Assembly (NCBI RefSeq): GCF_903815225.1
Contig: NZ_LR813084.1
Location: 1,220,501 to 1,284,500, forward strand
Length of the DNA stretch: 64,000 nucleotides
Source: Delftia tsuruhatensis
GTDB lineage: Bacteria; Pseudomonadota; Gammaproteobacteria; Burkholderiales; Burkholderiaceae_C
Direction of reading: 5' to 3'
Program-made: the position numbers and the translations under genes
Shown here: one piece after another, positions 1 to 10,099 of the stretch
How the letters are laid out: every line of letters starts with the position of its first letter
Position numbering within the stretch: the stretch's first letter is position 1
Notes under the pieces: generated by a model
Seen by the model: the letters and a program-made list of their open reading frames with translations, nothing else
The model's database searches: none
What the model was told of the DNA's origin: nothing

Positions 1-602
1 ATGTCGGCGCCATGGACGCCGCGGGACTGTATGCCGCGCGCCGGCGCATGGGCATGCTGTTCCAGTTCGGCGCCTTGTTCACGGACATGAGCGTGTTCGA
101 CAACGTGGCCTTTCCACTGCGCGAGCACACCGACCTTCCCGATGAGCTGGTGCGTGACATCGTGCTCATGAAGCTGCATGCCGTGGGCCTGCGGGGGGCG
201 CGCGAGCTCATGCCCAGCGAGATCTCGGGCGGCATGGCCAGGCGCGTGGCGCTGGCGCGCGCCATCGCGCTGGACCCGGAACTGGTCATGTACGACGAGC
301 CCTTCGCCGGCCTGGACCCGATTTCCCTGGGCACGGCGGCCCAGCTGATCCGTGAGCTCAATGACGCCATGGGCCTGACCTCCATCCTGGTCTCCCACGA
401 TGTGGAGGAGACTTTCCGCGTTGCCGATCATGTGGTCATCCTGGGCAACGGTGGTGTCGCCGCCCAGGGTTCGCCCGAGCAGGTGCGGGCCGATCCCGAT
501 CCGCTGGTGCAGCAGTTCATCCATGCGCGTCCCACCGGCCCCGTGCCTTTCCACTACCCTGGCGTGAGCGCCGAAGAGGATTTCGGCAGGAGGCACGCAT
601 GA
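1..602 (+). CDS. mlaF: MlaF, ATPase of the Mla phospholipid transporter (5' end cut by window)
   Basis: This is the ATP-binding subunit of the inner-membrane MlaFEDB complex, which drives retrograde phospholipid transport to keep the outer-membrane outer leaflet free of phospholipids. The frame is open from the first bases, so the N-terminus with Walker A lies upstream of the window. Visible are the Q-loop ([11 protein letters not shown]), the ABC signature [14 protein letters not shown], Walker B with the catalytic acid ([12 protein letters not shown]) and the switch histidine in LVSHDVEE. The stop overlaps the mlaE start (ATGA), implying translational coupling. The family assignment is secure because mlaE, D, A, C and B follow in order. 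Confidence 0.95.
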   Translation, partial: VGAMDAAGLYAARRRMGMLFQFGALFTDMSVFDNVAFPLREHTDLPDELVRDIVLMKLHAVGLRGARELMPSEISGGMARRVALARAIALDPELVMYDEPFAGLDPISLGTAAQLIRELNDAMGLTSILVSHDVEETFRVADHVVILGNGGVAAQGSPEQVRADPDPLVQQFIHARPTGPVPFHYPGVSAEEDFGRRHA

Positions 603-1381
603 AGCCGCTGCATCCTGCCCGCATCGGCGCGGCAGTGCGCCACCAGCTGACACGGCTGGGAATGGGGACCCGCCTGTTCGGCCGCCTGCTCGCCCTCATG
701 GGGCCGGCGCTGGGCCGCCCGCGCCTGATCGGCGACCAGATCCATTTCCTGGGCAACTATTCGCTGGCCATCATCGGCGTCTCGGGCCTGTTCGTCGGCT
801 TCGTGCTGGGCCTGCAGGGCTACTACACGCTGCAGCGCTATGGATCGGCCGAGGCCCTGGGCCTGCTGGTGGCGCTGTCGCTGGTGCGCGAGCTGGGCCC
901 CGTGGTCACGGCCTTGCTGTTCGCCGGCCGTGCCGGCACGGCGCTGACGGCCGAGATCGGCCTCATGAAGGCCGGTGAGCAGCTGTCGGCCATGGAGATG
1001 ATGGCCGTGGATCCCGTGCGCCGCATCCTGGCCCCGCGCTTCGTGGCGGGCCTCGTGGCCATGCCGCTGCTGGCGGCCGTCTTCAGCGCCGTCGGCGTCA
1101 TCGGCGGCTGGCTGGTGGGCGTGGTCATGATCGGTGTCGATGGCGGTGCCTTCTGGGGCCAGATGCAGAACGGCGTGGACTGGTGGTATGACCTGGGCAA
1201 CGGCGTCATCAAGAGCCTGGTGTTCGGTGTGGCGGTCACTTTCATCGCGCTGCTGCAGGGCTACGCGGCCAAGCCCACGCCAGAAGGCGTTTCCCGCGCG
1301 ACCACGCGCACGGTGGTGATGGCCTCGCTGGCCGTGCTGGGGCTGGACTTCCTGCTCACGGCCACGATGTTCAGCCTCTGA
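599..1381 (+). CDS. mlaE: MlaE, permease of the Mla lipid transporter
   Basis: This 260-residue integral inner-membrane permease is the core of the MlaFEDB lipid-transfer complex. It has the family-typical multi-helix layout, beginning around [20 protein letters not shown], followed by the conserved stretch [20 protein letters not shown] and [17 protein letters not shown]. Its length matches the family. The start codon overlaps the mlaF stop, and mlaD follows after 36 bases. MlaE dimers pair with MlaF ATPase dimers, the MlaD hexamer and MlaB; all of these genes are present here. Confidence 0.96.
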   Translation: MKPLHPARIGAAVRHQLTRLGMGTRLFGRLLALMGPALGRPRLIGDQIHFLGNYSLAIIGVSGLFVGFVLGLQGYYTLQRYGSAEALGLLVALSLVRELGPVVTALLFAGRAGTALTAEIGLMKAGEQLSAMEMMAVDPVRRILAPRFVAGLVAMPLLAAVFSAVGVIGGWLVGVVMIGVDGGAFWGQMQNGVDWWYDLGNGVIKSLVFGVAVTFIALLQGYAAKPTPEGVSRATTRTVVMASLAVLGLDFLLTATMFSL

Positions 1382-1417
1382 TCCGGACCACCTCTCGCAA
1401 ACAAGGAAAAACAAACC

Positions 1418-1903
1418 ATGCAGCAATCCAAGAGTGATGTCTGGGTCGGACTGTTCGTGCTGATCGGTGCCGTGGCGCTGGTGTTCCTGGCGCTGCAGTC
1501 GGCCAATCTGCTGAGCCTGAACTTCCAGAAGACCTATACGCTGACGGCGCGATTCGACAACATCGGCGGCCTCAAGCCCAAGGCCGCCGTGCGCAGCGCC
1601 GGCGTGGTCGTGGGGCGCGTGGAATCCATCACCTTCGACGACCAGGTCTTTCAGGCCAGCGTGACCATGGCCCTGGAAAAGCGCTACGCTTTCCCCAAGG
1701 ACAGCTCCCTGAAGATCCTGACCAGCGGCCTGCTCGGCGACCAGTACATCGGCATCGAGGCCGGCGCCGACGAGCACAACCTCAAGGACGGTGACCGCGT
1801 GGTCGCCACCCAGTCGGCCGTGGTGCTGGAAAATCTGATCGGACAGTTCCTCTACGGCAAGGCCGAGCAAGGTGGAAGCTCCGAGGCAGGAGGCAAAGAA
1901 TGA
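1418..1903 (+). CDS. mlaD: MlaD, MCE-domain substrate-binding subunit
   Basis: This 161-residue protein has one N-terminal membrane anchor (VGLFVLIGAVALVFLALQSA, residues about 11-30) followed by a periplasmic MCE domain. It begins with a polar MQQSKSDVW segment typical of MlaD. The family forms a hexameric ring that funnels phospholipids between MlaC and MlaE. The MCE signature area is seen in LTARFDNIGGLKPKAAVRSAG, and TSGLLGDQYIGIEAG corresponds to the conserved end of the domain. The C-terminus overlaps the mlaA start by an ATGA junction, so the two are coupled. Confidence 0.95.
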   Translation: MQQSKSDVWVGLFVLIGAVALVFLALQSANLLSLNFQKTYTLTARFDNIGGLKPKAAVRSAGVVVGRVESITFDDQVFQASVTMALEKRYAFPKDSSLKILTSGLLGDQYIGIEAGADEHNLKDGDRVVATQSAVVLENLIGQFLYGKAEQGGSSEAGGKE

Positions 1904-2688
1904 CAACCAACCACCATGACATGGCGGCCCGGGGCCGCCCCTGGCAGCGCGCCGCGATGCTGGGCACGCTGGCCACGGCTGCGCTGCTGGCCGGCTGCGC
2001 CACCACCGCTGACACGGCCCGCAATCCCCTGGACCCGTACGAGTCCTTCAACCGCAGCATGTACGCGTTCAACGATGGCGTGGACCGTGCCTTGCTCAAG
2101 CCGGTGGCCACGGTCTATCGCGACGTCACGCCCAGCGTGGCGCGCGATGGCGTGACCAACTTCTTCTCCAACCTGGGCGATATCTGGTCGTTCGTGAACA
2201 ATGCGTTGCAGGGGCGCGCCGAGGGAGCCTACAACTCCGTGGTGCGTTTCTCGGTGAATACGGTCTTCGGCATTGGCGGCTTGTTCGACATCGCCAGCGA
2301 AGCCGGCATCGCGCGCCACAAGCAGGACTTCGGCCAGACCCTGGGCCGCTGGGGCGTTCCCACCGGGCCCTATCTGGTGCTGCCCCTGCTGGGGCCGTCG
2401 ACGGTTCGTGACACGGCAGCCCTTCCCGTGGACTGGCTGGGCAACCCCATCACGGCCGTCAACGACATCCCGGTGCGCAACAGCCTGTATGCGCTGCGCC
2501 TGGTGGATACGCGCGCGCGCCTGCTCAATGCCTCGGACACCCTGGATTCCGTCGCCATCGACCGCTACAGCCTGACACGCGATGTCTACCTGAACCTGCG
2601 GCGCGGCAACAGCTCGGGCGATGACGGCCGTATCGAGGACTACGACGACGATGCGGGCAAGCTGCCACCTGAAGACAGCGCGAAGTAG
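1900..2688 (+). CDS. mlaA: MlaA (VacJ) outer-membrane lipoprotein
   Basis: This 262-residue lipoprotein extracts mislocalised phospholipids from the outer leaflet of the outer membrane and passes them to MlaC. The signal peptide ends in a clear lipobox (LLAGC, Cys33). The mature part carries the VacJ hallmark DPYESFNRSMYAFNDGVDRA and the later conserved GGLFDIASEAG and FGQTLGRWGVPTGPYLVLPL. The acidic C-terminal tail (EDYDDDAGKLPPEDSAK) is variable in the family. Having mlaA inside the mla operon is usual for betaproteobacteria but differs from E. coli, where vacJ is separate. The ATG overlaps the mlaD stop. Confidence 0.96.
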   Translation: MTTNHHDMAARGRPWQRAAMLGTLATAALLAGCATTADTARNPLDPYESFNRSMYAFNDGVDRALLKPVATVYRDVTPSVARDGVTNFFSNLGDIWSFVNNALQGRAEGAYNSVVRFSVNTVFGIGGLFDIASEAGIARHKQDFGQTLGRWGVPTGPYLVLPLLGPSTVRDTAALPVDWLGNPITAVNDIPVRNSLYALRLVDTRARLLNASDTLDSVAIDRYSLTRDVYLNLRRGNSSGDDGRIEDYDDDAGKLPPEDSAK

Positions 2689-2803
2689 GCAGTTCGTAAC
2701 ATCCAGAGATCAAAAACGGTCGGTGCCTGACAAGGCGCGACCGCAAAATTGTGCAATATCAACCTAGGTCGGAGCATGAGGCCCCGCCGGGAAAGGAAGA
2801 CTG

Positions 2804-3448
2804 ATGATCAATCGACGTGCCTGGAATGCCGCCGCCGCCGCGGCCATGCTGGCCATGGGAACCTGGGCGGCGGCGCTGCCGGCCCACGCTGCCGACGAAA
2901 CGCCCGACGCGCTGGTCAAGCGTGTCTCCACCGACGTGCTGGAGACCATCAAGAAGGACCCGTCCCTGCGGGAGGGCGACGTGTCCAGGGTCAATGCGCT
3001 GGTCAACGACAAGGTCATGCCCTATGTGAACTTCCGCCGCATGACCTCGGCGTCGGTCGGGCCGGCCTGGCGCCAGGCCACGCCCGAGCAGCGCCAGCGG
3101 CTGGAGACGGAATTCAAGGCCTTGCTGATCCGCACCTACTCCGGCGCACTGGCCCAGGTCAGCAACCAGACCATCAACGTCAAGCCGCTGCGCGCGGCGG
3201 CCGGCGACACCGACGTGCTGGTGCGCACCGAGGTGCTGGGCCGTGGCGATCCGGTGCAGCTGGACTACCGCCTGGAGAAGGCGGCCGATGGCTGGAAGAT
3301 CTACAACCTCAACGTGCTGGGTGTGTGGCTGGTCGAGACCTATCGCAACCAGTTCAGCCAGGAAATCAATGCCCGCGGCATCGACGGCCTGATCGATACC
3401 CTGGCCACGCGCAGCAAGATGCCCGCCACGCCGCCCGGCAAGGGTTGA
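2804..3448 (+). CDS. mlaC: MlaC periplasmic phospholipid carrier
   Basis: This 214-residue periplasmic shuttle protein moves phospholipid between MlaA in the outer membrane and MlaD in the inner membrane. It has a cleavable signal peptide (hydrophobic stretch to LPAHA, about residue 29). It contains the Tol-Ttg2/MlaC features: MPYVNFRRMTSASVGPAWRQATPEQ, FKALLIRTYSGAL and the GWKIYNLNVLGVWLVETYRNQF C-terminal lipid-binding region. The start is preceded by a good Shine-Dalgarno (GGAAAGGAAG). The gap to mlaA is 115 bases with no obvious terminator, so it is probably cotranscribed. Confidence 0.95.
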   Translation: MINRRAWNAAAAAAMLAMGTWAAALPAHAADETPDALVKRVSTDVLETIKKDPSLREGDVSRVNALVNDKVMPYVNFRRMTSASVGPAWRQATPEQRQRLETEFKALLIRTYSGALAQVSNQTINVKPLRAAAGDTDVLVRTEVLGRGDPVQLDYRLEKAADGWKIYNLNVLGVWLVETYRNQFSQEINARGIDGLIDTLATRSKMPATPPGKG

Positions 3449-3456
3449 TCGCGCGG

Positions 3457-3756
3457 GTGTCCACGACCTACAGCCATCCCATGTTGCGGCTTCCCCGTGA
3501 ACTGACCTATCGGCAGGCGCGCAGCTGCCTTTCGCAGCTGCAACCTCAGGTGCAGGGCTTCGACGGTGCCAGGGTGCCGGTCGATGCCGGCGGCCTGGAG
3601 GTCTTCGATTCGGCCGCTCTGGCCGTGCTGCTGGCCTGCCGCCGCACGGCACAGGCCGTGGACAAGCAGCTGGTGGTCGTGGATCTGCCCCAGGGGCTGC
3701 AGTCCATGGCGGCACTGTATGGCGTCGATGGCCTGCTGTCCGTGCAGCAGGCCTGA
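3457..3756 (+). CDS. mlaB: MlaB, STAS-domain subunit of the Mla complex
   Basis: This small cytoplasmic STAS protein (99 residues with the GTG start at 3457) stabilises and regulates the MlaF ATPase. The STAS core is visible as VDAGGLEVFDSAALAVLLACRRTA, with the serine equivalent of the phosphorylatable loop, followed by LVVVDLPQGLQSMAALYGVDGLL. I chose GTG 3457 because an AGGG element lies about 12 bases upstream. An in-frame ATG at 3481 (91 residues) has no visible ribosome-binding site but cannot be excluded. It lies 8 bases after mlaC. Confidence 0.88.
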   Translation: MSTTYSHPMLRLPRELTYRQARSCLSQLQPQVQGFDGARVPVDAGGLEVFDSAALAVLLACRRTAQAVDKQLVVVDLPQGLQSMAALYGVDGLLSVQQA

Positions 3757-3827
3757 CGCCAGCGCGACGCGCCGCAAAGAACCCCGCAGGGCAGGTTTGG
3801 CGGCAAGGGCCTAGAATGGCGCCTCGC

Positions 3828-4757
3828 ATGTCTGCCGTCTCATTCCAATCCATCTCCAAGACCTACCAGACCCCGAAAGGGGCCTTTCAGGCGCTCAACC
3901 ACGTGAGCCTGGATATCGAGGAGGGCGAGTTCTTCGGTCTGCTCGGCCCCAATGGGGCAGGCAAGACCACGATGATCAGCATCCTGGCCGGCCTGTCTCG
4001 CGCCACCAGCGGGCGCGTGCTGGTGCAGGGCAGCGACGTGCATGCCGACTATGCGGCCGCCAGGCGCAAGCTGGGCATCGTGCCGCAGGAGTTGGTGTTC
4101 GATCCCTTCTTCAACGTGCGCGAGGCGCTGCGCTTCCAGTCCGGCTACTTCGGCGTCAGGAACAATGACGACTGGATCGACGAGTTGCTGCACAGCCTGG
4201 GGCTGGCCGACAAGGCCAGTTCCAACATGCGCCAACTGTCCGGCGGCATGAAGCGCCGTGTGCTGGTGGCCCAGGCGCTGGTGCACAAGCCGCCCATCAT
4301 CGTGCTCGACGAGCCCACGGCGGGTGTGGACGTGGAGTTGCGCCAGACGCTGTGGCATTTCATCGCGCGCCTGAACCGCGAAGGCCATACCGTGCTGCTC
4401 ACCACCCATTACCTGGAGGAGGCCGAGGCGCTATGCAGCCGCGTGGCCATGCTCAAGCAGGGCAACATCGTCAAGCTCTCGACCATGTCCGATCTGCTCA
4501 AGTCCGCATCCTCCAACGTGCTTCAGTTCAAGACGGATGCGGTCTTGCCGCCGGCCCTTGTGCAGCGTGCCCGGGTCACGGGCCGCATCGTGCAGATTCC
4601 GGCCCATGACGCCAGTGATGTGGAGCGCCTGCTGGCCGCATTGCGTGAGGGCGCGGTGGTTCCCGAGGACGTGGAAATCCGCCGTGCCGACCTGGAGGAT
4701 GTCTTCATCCACGTGATGAACGAGCAAGGCCAGACTTCGCAGGGGACTTCGGCATGA
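3828..4757 (+). CDS. ABC-2 type exporter, ATP-binding subunit (YadG-like)
   Basis: This 309-residue cytoplasmic ATPase pairs with the following permease. Walker A is GPNGAGKTT, the Q-loop area is LGIVPQELVFDPFFNVREAL, the signature is LSGGMKRRVLVAQAL, and Walker B is IIVLDEPTAGVD with the H-loop in LTTHYLEEAE. A C-terminal extension of about 80 residues is typical of the CcmA/YadG group. An upstream in-frame ATG at 3816 (four residues more) exists, but TAGAAT at 3812-3817 looks like a -10 box, which favours 3828. The transported substrate is unknown. It always follows mla in relatives (established gene order), though a direct Mla link is not shown. Confidence 0.9.
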   Translation: MSAVSFQSISKTYQTPKGAFQALNHVSLDIEEGEFFGLLGPNGAGKTTMISILAGLSRATSGRVLVQGSDVHADYAAARRKLGIVPQELVFDPFFNVREALRFQSGYFGVRNNDDWIDELLHSLGLADKASSNMRQLSGGMKRRVLVAQALVHKPPIIVLDEPTAGVDVELRQTLWHFIARLNREGHTVLLTTHYLEEAEALCSRVAMLKQGNIVKLSTMSDLLKSASSNVLQFKTDAVLPPALVQRARVTGRIVQIPAHDASDVERLLAALREGAVVPEDVEIRRADLEDVFIHVMNEQGQTSQGTSA

Positions 4758-5509
4758 ACGGCTGGCGGACCCTGCTCAAGAAGGAAGTGCTGCGTTTCTG
4801 GAAGGTCAGCTTCCAGACCGTGGCCGCGCCCGTGCTCACGGCCGTGCTCTACCTGCTGATCTTCGGCCATGTGCTCGAAGGCCGGGTGCTGGTCTATGAC
4901 CGCATCAGCTACACGGCGTTCCTGATCCCGGGCCTGGTGATGATGAGCGTGCTGCAGAACGCTTTCGCCAACAGTTCCTCCAGCCTGGTGCAGAGCAAGA
5001 TCATGGGTTCCCTGGTCTTCGTGCTGCTCACGCCACTGTCGCACTGGGCCTGGTTCGGCGCCTATGTGGGTGCTTCGGTGCTGCGTGGCCTGCTGGTGGG
5101 CGTGGGCGTGTTCATCGTCACGCTGTACTTCGCCATCCCCGAGTTCACGGCGCCGCTGTGGATCCTGGTCTTCGGCCTGCTGGGCGCGGCGCTGCTGGGC
5201 ACGCTGGGTGTGATCGCCGGCCTGTGGGCCGACAAGTTCGACCAGATGGCGGCCTTCCAGAACTTCCTGATCATGCCCATGACCTTCCTGTCGGGCGTGT
5301 TCTATTCCATCCAGTCCTTGCCGCCCTTTTGGCAAAAAGTCAGCCATCTGAACCCGTTTTTCTACATGATCGACGGTTTCCGCTACGGCTTCTTCGGGCA
5401 GAGCGATGTCTCGCCCTGGATCAGCCTGGCCATCGTCGGTTCGGCCTGGCTGGTGGTGAGTGCCCTGGCGGTGCACTTGCTGCGCACGGGCTACAAGATC
5501 CGCGGCTGA
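4754..5509 (+). CDS. ABC-2 type exporter, permease subunit (YadH-like)
   Basis: This 251-residue inner-membrane permease of the ABC-2 family has six predicted helices. Seen in order are a cytoplasmic N-terminal amphipathic segment (LLKKEVLRFWKVSFQTV), helices around APVLTAVLYLLIFGHVL, the conserved FLIPGLVMMSVLQNAFAN, and the C-terminal MTFLSGVFYSIQSLPPFWQ and LNPFFYMIDGFRYGFFGQSD. Its start overlaps the ATPase stop (ATGA), so the two are coupled and form one exporter. The substrate cannot be read from the sequence. Confidence 0.92.
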   Translation: MNGWRTLLKKEVLRFWKVSFQTVAAPVLTAVLYLLIFGHVLEGRVLVYDRISYTAFLIPGLVMMSVLQNAFANSSSSLVQSKIMGSLVFVLLTPLSHWAWFGAYVGASVLRGLLVGVGVFIVTLYFAIPEFTAPLWILVFGLLGAALLGTLGVIAGLWADKFDQMAAFQNFLIMPMTFLSGVFYSIQSLPPFWQKVSHLNPFFYMIDGFRYGFFGQSDVSPWISLAIVGSAWLVVSALAVHLLRTGYKIRG

Positions 5510-5635
5510 GGCCTCATGCACGCTGCGGCTGGCACTGTGCCGGCATTTTCCAAACGATTCATGAACAGGCGGTCGGCGCCCGGCGCCGCCGCCACCCAGG
5601 GCCATGCCGCGATGCATGGCAGGAAAGCTTCCCCC

Positions 5636-5884
5636 ATGACTGCAGACCAACTCAAGGAACTGATTGCCGCCGGCCTGCCTTGTGAACACATTGCGCTCGA
5701 AGGCGACGGACGGCACTGGTTCGCCACCATCGTCTCCGCCCATTTCGAAGGCCAGCGTCTGGTGCAACGCCAGCGCCTGGTCTACGCCACGCTGGGACAG
5801 CGCATGCATACCGATGAGGTGCATGCCCTGTCCATGAAGACCTATACGCCCGCCGAATGGGCTGCGCAGGCCGGTCGGGCCTGA
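5636..5884 (+). CDS. BolA/IbaG-family protein
   Basis: This 82-residue BolA-family protein is of the IbaG/YrbA subgroup. Family members work with monothiol glutaredoxins in Fe-S cluster trafficking; a CGFS glutaredoxin is encoded at 63449-63772. The BolA fold is visible in [22 protein letters not shown] and the conserved [25 protein letters not shown] with the invariant histidine. The frame stays open upstream to 5516, but ATG 5636 is preceded by AGGAAAG at the right spacing and gives the family length. The position between the mla cluster and murA matches the E. coli yrbA-murA order. Confidence 0.9.
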   Translation: MTADQLKELIAAGLPCEHIALEGDGRHWFATIVSAHFEGQRLVQRQRLVYATLGQRMHTDEVHALSMKTYTPAEWAAQAGRA

Positions 5885-5996
5885 GCCTGCCACCTGCCTG
5901 CGCCGTCTTTTCCGCGCCCAGACTTTCTGCCGCAGCCGGCCATCAGGGCATGCGCGGCATCTTCTTTTCCGATCCATCGATTCAAGACTGCCAGCC

Positions 5997-7261
<1,265 letters not shown>

Positions 7262-7265
<4 letters not shown>

Positions 7266-7906
7266 CCATCACGATTGCCCTGTCCAAGGGCCGTATCTAC
7301 GACGAAACCGTACCGCTGCTGGCCGCCGCCGGCATCTCGGTCAGCGAGGACATCGAGAAGTCGCGCAAGCTGATCTTCGAGACCAACCAGAGCGACGTGC
7401 GCGTGGTGCTGGTGCGCGCCTCCGACGTGCCGGTCTATGTGCAGTATGGCGGGGCCGATCTTGGCGTCGCAGGCCTGGACTCGCTGATCGAGCACGGTGG
7501 CCAGGGCCTGTACCAGCCCCTGGACCTGAAGATCGCACGCTGCCGTGTCAGTGTCGCCGTGCGCAACGGTTTCGACTATGCGCTGGCCGTCAAGCAGGGC
7601 GCGCGGCTGCGCATCGCCACCAAGTATCCCGAGATCGCGCGCAACTTCTTCGCGACCAAGGGCGTACACGTGGACATGGTCAAGCTGTATGGCTCCATGG
7701 AGCTGGCCCCGCTGACGGGCATGGCCGATGCCATCGTCGACCTGGTGTCCACGGGCAACACGCTCAAGGCCAATGATCTGATCGAGGTGGAGCCCATCAT
7801 GGAGATCAGCTCGCGCCTGGTGGTCAACCAGGCCTCGCTCAAGCTCAAGCAGGCGCCCCTGCGCAAGATCATCGATGCCTTTGCATCGGCCATTCCCCAA
7901 GACTGA
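7262..7906 (+). CDS. hisG: ATP phosphoribosyltransferase, short form
   Basis: This enzyme performs the first step of histidine biosynthesis, condensing ATP and PRPP. At 214 residues it is the short HisG type, which lacks the C-terminal regulatory domain and needs the HisZ partner for activity and histidine feedback (established for HisG-S enzymes). No hisZ is in this window. Visible motifs are [32 protein letters not shown] and the PRPP loop region [20 protein letters not shown] 7262 overlaps the murA stop and hisD follows 13 bases later. Confidence 0.96.
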
Positions 7907-7918
7907 AGCCCCTTCACC

Positions 7919-9235
7919 ATGGAATACCAAGCCGCCCCTGTCCGCCTGTCCACGCTGGACGCCAATTTCGAGCACGATTTTGCGCAGCGCCTGCATTGGT
8001 CGGCGGACACGGATGCAGCCATCGAGCAACGCGTGGCAGACATCCTGGCCGATGTGCAAAAGCGTGGCGACGTGGCCGTTCTGGAGTACACGGCGCGCTT
8101 TGACGGACTGCAGGTGGGCGGCATGGCCTCGCTGGAGCTGGCGCAGGCCGAGCTCAAGGCGGCTTTCGACAGCCTGGGCGATGAGCAGCGCGAGGCGCTG
8201 ACGGCCGCGGCCAGGCGCGTGCGCACCTACCATGAGGCGCAAAAGCGCGCCAGCGGTGAAAGCTGGAGCTACCGTGACGAGGATGGCACCCTGCTGGGCC
8301 AGAAGGTCACGCCGCTGGATCGCGTGGGCATCTATGTTCCTGGCGGCAAGGCGGCCTACCCTTCCAGCGTGCTGATGAACGCCATTCCCGCCCATGTGGC
8401 AGGCGTGCAGGAAATCATCATGGTCGTGCCCACGCCGCGCGGCGAGAAGAACGCGCTGGTGCTGGCCGCCGCCTATGTGGCCGGCGTCACGCGCGGCTTC
8501 ACCATCGGCGGTGCCCAGGCGGTCGCGGCCCTGGCCTATGGCACGGCCACCATCCCCAAGGTGGACAAGATCACCGGCCCCGGCAATGCCTATGTGGCCA
8601 GCGCCAAGAAGCGCGTGTTCGGGACCGTGGGCATCGACATGATCGCCGGCCCCAGCGAAATCCTCGTGCTGGCCGACGGCAGCACCCCACCCGAATGGGT
8701 GGCCATGGACCTGTTCAGCCAGGCCGAGCACGACGAGCTGGCGCAAAGCATCCTGCTGTGTCCTGATGTCACCTACATCGATGCCGTGCAGCGGGAGATC
8801 GACCGCCTGCTGCCCGAGATGCCGAGGCGCGCCATCATCGCCAAGAGCCTGAACGATCGTGGCGCTCTCATCCTCACGCGCAACATGCAGGAGGCCTGCG
8901 CCATCAGCAACCGCATCGCGCCCGAACACCTGGAGGTCTCCAGCACCGATCCCCACAAGTGGGAGCCGCTGCTGCGCCATGCAGGAGCCATCTTCCTGGG
9001 GGCCTACACCAGCGAAAGCCTGGGCGACTACTGTGCAGGTCCCAACCATGTGCTGCCCACCAGCGGCACGGCGCGCTTTTCCTCGCCGCTGGGGGTCTAT
9101 GACTTCCAGAAGCGATCCAGCCTCATCGAGGTCAGCGAGGCTGGTGCCCAGACCCTGGGCCGTATCGCCTCGGTACTGGCCCATGGTGAGGGTCTCCAGG
9201 GCCATGCGCGTGCCGCGGAAATGCGGTTGAAGTAA
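7919..9235 (+). CDS. hisD: Histidinol dehydrogenase
   Basis: This 438-residue NAD-dependent, zinc-containing enzyme performs the last two steps of histidine synthesis (histidinol to histidine). Family hallmarks are [67 protein letters not shown] (zinc-ligand region) and the C-terminal [20 protein letters not shown]. Length and start are standard. A strong terminator hairpin follows at 9259, so transcription probably stops before the toxin-antitoxin pair and the downstream his genes need their own promoter. Confidence 0.97.
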   Translation: MEYQAAPVRLSTLDANFEHDFAQRLHWSADTDAAIEQRVADILADVQKRGDVAVLEYTARFDGLQVGGMASLELAQAELKAAFDSLGDEQREALTAAARRVRTYHEAQKRASGESWSYRDEDGTLLGQKVTPLDRVGIYVPGGKAAYPSSVLMNAIPAHVAGVQEIIMVVPTPRGEKNALVLAAAYVAGVTRGFTIGGAQAVAALAYGTATIPKVDKITGPGNAYVASAKKRVFGTVGIDMIAGPSEILVLADGSTPPEWVAMDLFSQAEHDELAQSILLCPDVTYIDAVQREIDRLLPEMPRRAIIAKSLNDRGALILTRNMQEACAISNRIAPEHLEVSSTDPHKWEPLLRHAGAIFLGAYTSESLGDYCAGPNHVLPTSGTARFSSPLGVYDFQKRSSLIEVSEAGAQTLGRIASVLAHGEGLQGHARAAEMRLK

Positions 9236-9258
9236 GCAGTTGCTGCGATTCGACATCA

Positions 9259-9289
9259 GCGCCGTCGCCAAAAGCGATGGCGCTTTTTT
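9259..9289 (+). terminator. Rho-independent terminator after hisD
   Basis: A 10-bp stem, GCGCCGTCGC paired with GCGATGGCGC (one G-T wobble), has a five-base loop CAAAA and is followed by six T. It directly follows hisD and precedes the toxin-antitoxin operator. Confidence 0.85.
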
Positions 9290-9323
9290 CATTGCCTTGT
9301 CCGTTCTGTGGTTTGCGCGATCG

Positions 9324-9354
9324 ACACGAATTTTGTGGAACACGAAATTCGTGT
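9324..9354 (+). promoter_or_regulatory. Large palindromic operator before the toxin-antitoxin pair
   Basis: A 31-base near-perfect palindrome has two 14-base arms, ACACGAATTTTGTG and CACGAAATTCGTGT, which differ from perfect complementarity at one position around a GAA centre. The outer 10 bases of each arm match perfectly. TAGACT (9354-9359) could be the -10 box. The site ends 13 bases before the antitoxin start, the expected place for autoregulation by a ribbon-helix-helix antitoxin. Confidence 0.8.
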
Positions 9355-9367
9355 AGACTTGCATCCT

Positions 9368-9607
9368 GTGAAGAATCTCACCATCACCGTTGAAGACAGT
9401 GTGCTCGAATGGGCCCGTATCGAGGCCGCGCGCCGAGGCACCAGCGTCTCGCGCATGGTGGGCGACTTCATGGCCGAGATGCAGCGTCGCGAGGACGCCT
9501 ACGAGCGGGCCTATCTGGCCTGGCGAACCGATGAGCGCAGCTGGGATCGCGGCGAGGTGCGGCCCGCGCAGCGCGTGGCCGCGTTGCGCCGCGAGTGCCA
9601 GGCATGA
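9368..9607 (+). CDS. Ribbon-helix-helix antitoxin (VapB-like)
   Basis: This 79-residue protein has an N-terminal ribbon-helix-helix fold. The beta strand is NLTITVEDSVLEWARIEAARRG and the second helix is SVSRMVGDFMAEM; a charged C-terminal half (RREDAYERAYLAWRTDERSWD) probably wraps the toxin. I chose GTG 9368 because the 5' extension to 9308 would run through the operator. The stop overlaps the toxin start (ATGA). By family analogy it neutralises the PIN toxin and represses the operon through the palindrome at 9324-9354. It lies between hisD and hisC and is not a histidine gene. Confidence 0.85.
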   Translation: MKNLTITVEDSVLEWARIEAARRGTSVSRMVGDFMAEMQRREDAYERAYLAWRTDERSWDRGEVRPAQRVAALRRECQA

Positions 9608-10047
9608 ACACCGTCTTTGTCGATACCTCCGTGCTGGTCGCGGCCGAGGACACGGGGCAGGGCGCCTTGCATGCCGCCGTGCTGCAATGGCTGGACCTGC
9701 TGTGGCGCACGCGCAGCGGACGCACGGGCAGCCAGGCGCTGTGCGAGTTCTACGAGCTGGTCACGACCTCGGACCGGCCGCTGCCGCAAGGCGATGCGCG
9801 CGCCGCCATTCGCCGCTACCAGACCTGGACGCCCTGGAAGACCGACGCCGCCACGCTGGAGACAGCCTGGGCCGTGCAGTCGCGCCACCAACTGGCCTTT
9901 GGCGATTGTCTGGCCGTGGCATGCGCCCAGCATAGCGGCTGCGAGCAGATGCTGACCCTGCACCTGCCGCATGGCGCCCAGTTCGGTGGCGTGACCGTGG
10001 TGCACCCGCTGCATCAGGTAGCGCCGGCACAGGCCACGCAGGCCTGA
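9604..10047 (+). CDS. PIN-domain toxin (VapC-like), fourth acidic site altered
   Basis: This 147-residue PIN-domain protein belongs to the family of metal-dependent RNases that cleave tRNA or other RNAs in VapBC systems. Visible active-site acids are Asp7 (VFVDTSVLV), Glu48 (ALCEFYELV) and Asp101 (FGDCLAVACA). The fourth acidic position, usually in an S/T-x-D-L motif, reads LTLHLPHG, with histidine 120 in place of the acid. Activity may therefore be weakened. The start overlaps the antitoxin stop. The C-terminal FGGVTVVHPL matches the usual family end before a short extra tail. Confidence 0.85.
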   Translation: MNTVFVDTSVLVAAEDTGQGALHAAVLQWLDLLWRTRSGRTGSQALCEFYELVTTSDRPLPQGDARAAIRRYQTWTPWKTDAATLETAWAVQSRHQLAFGDCLAVACAQHSGCEQMLTLHLPHGAQFGGVTVVHPLHQVAPAQATQA

Positions 10048-10099
10048 ACGGCCACCCCCATGGATTCCTTCCCCACTGTTTCGTGAAAGTGTGCATGCC

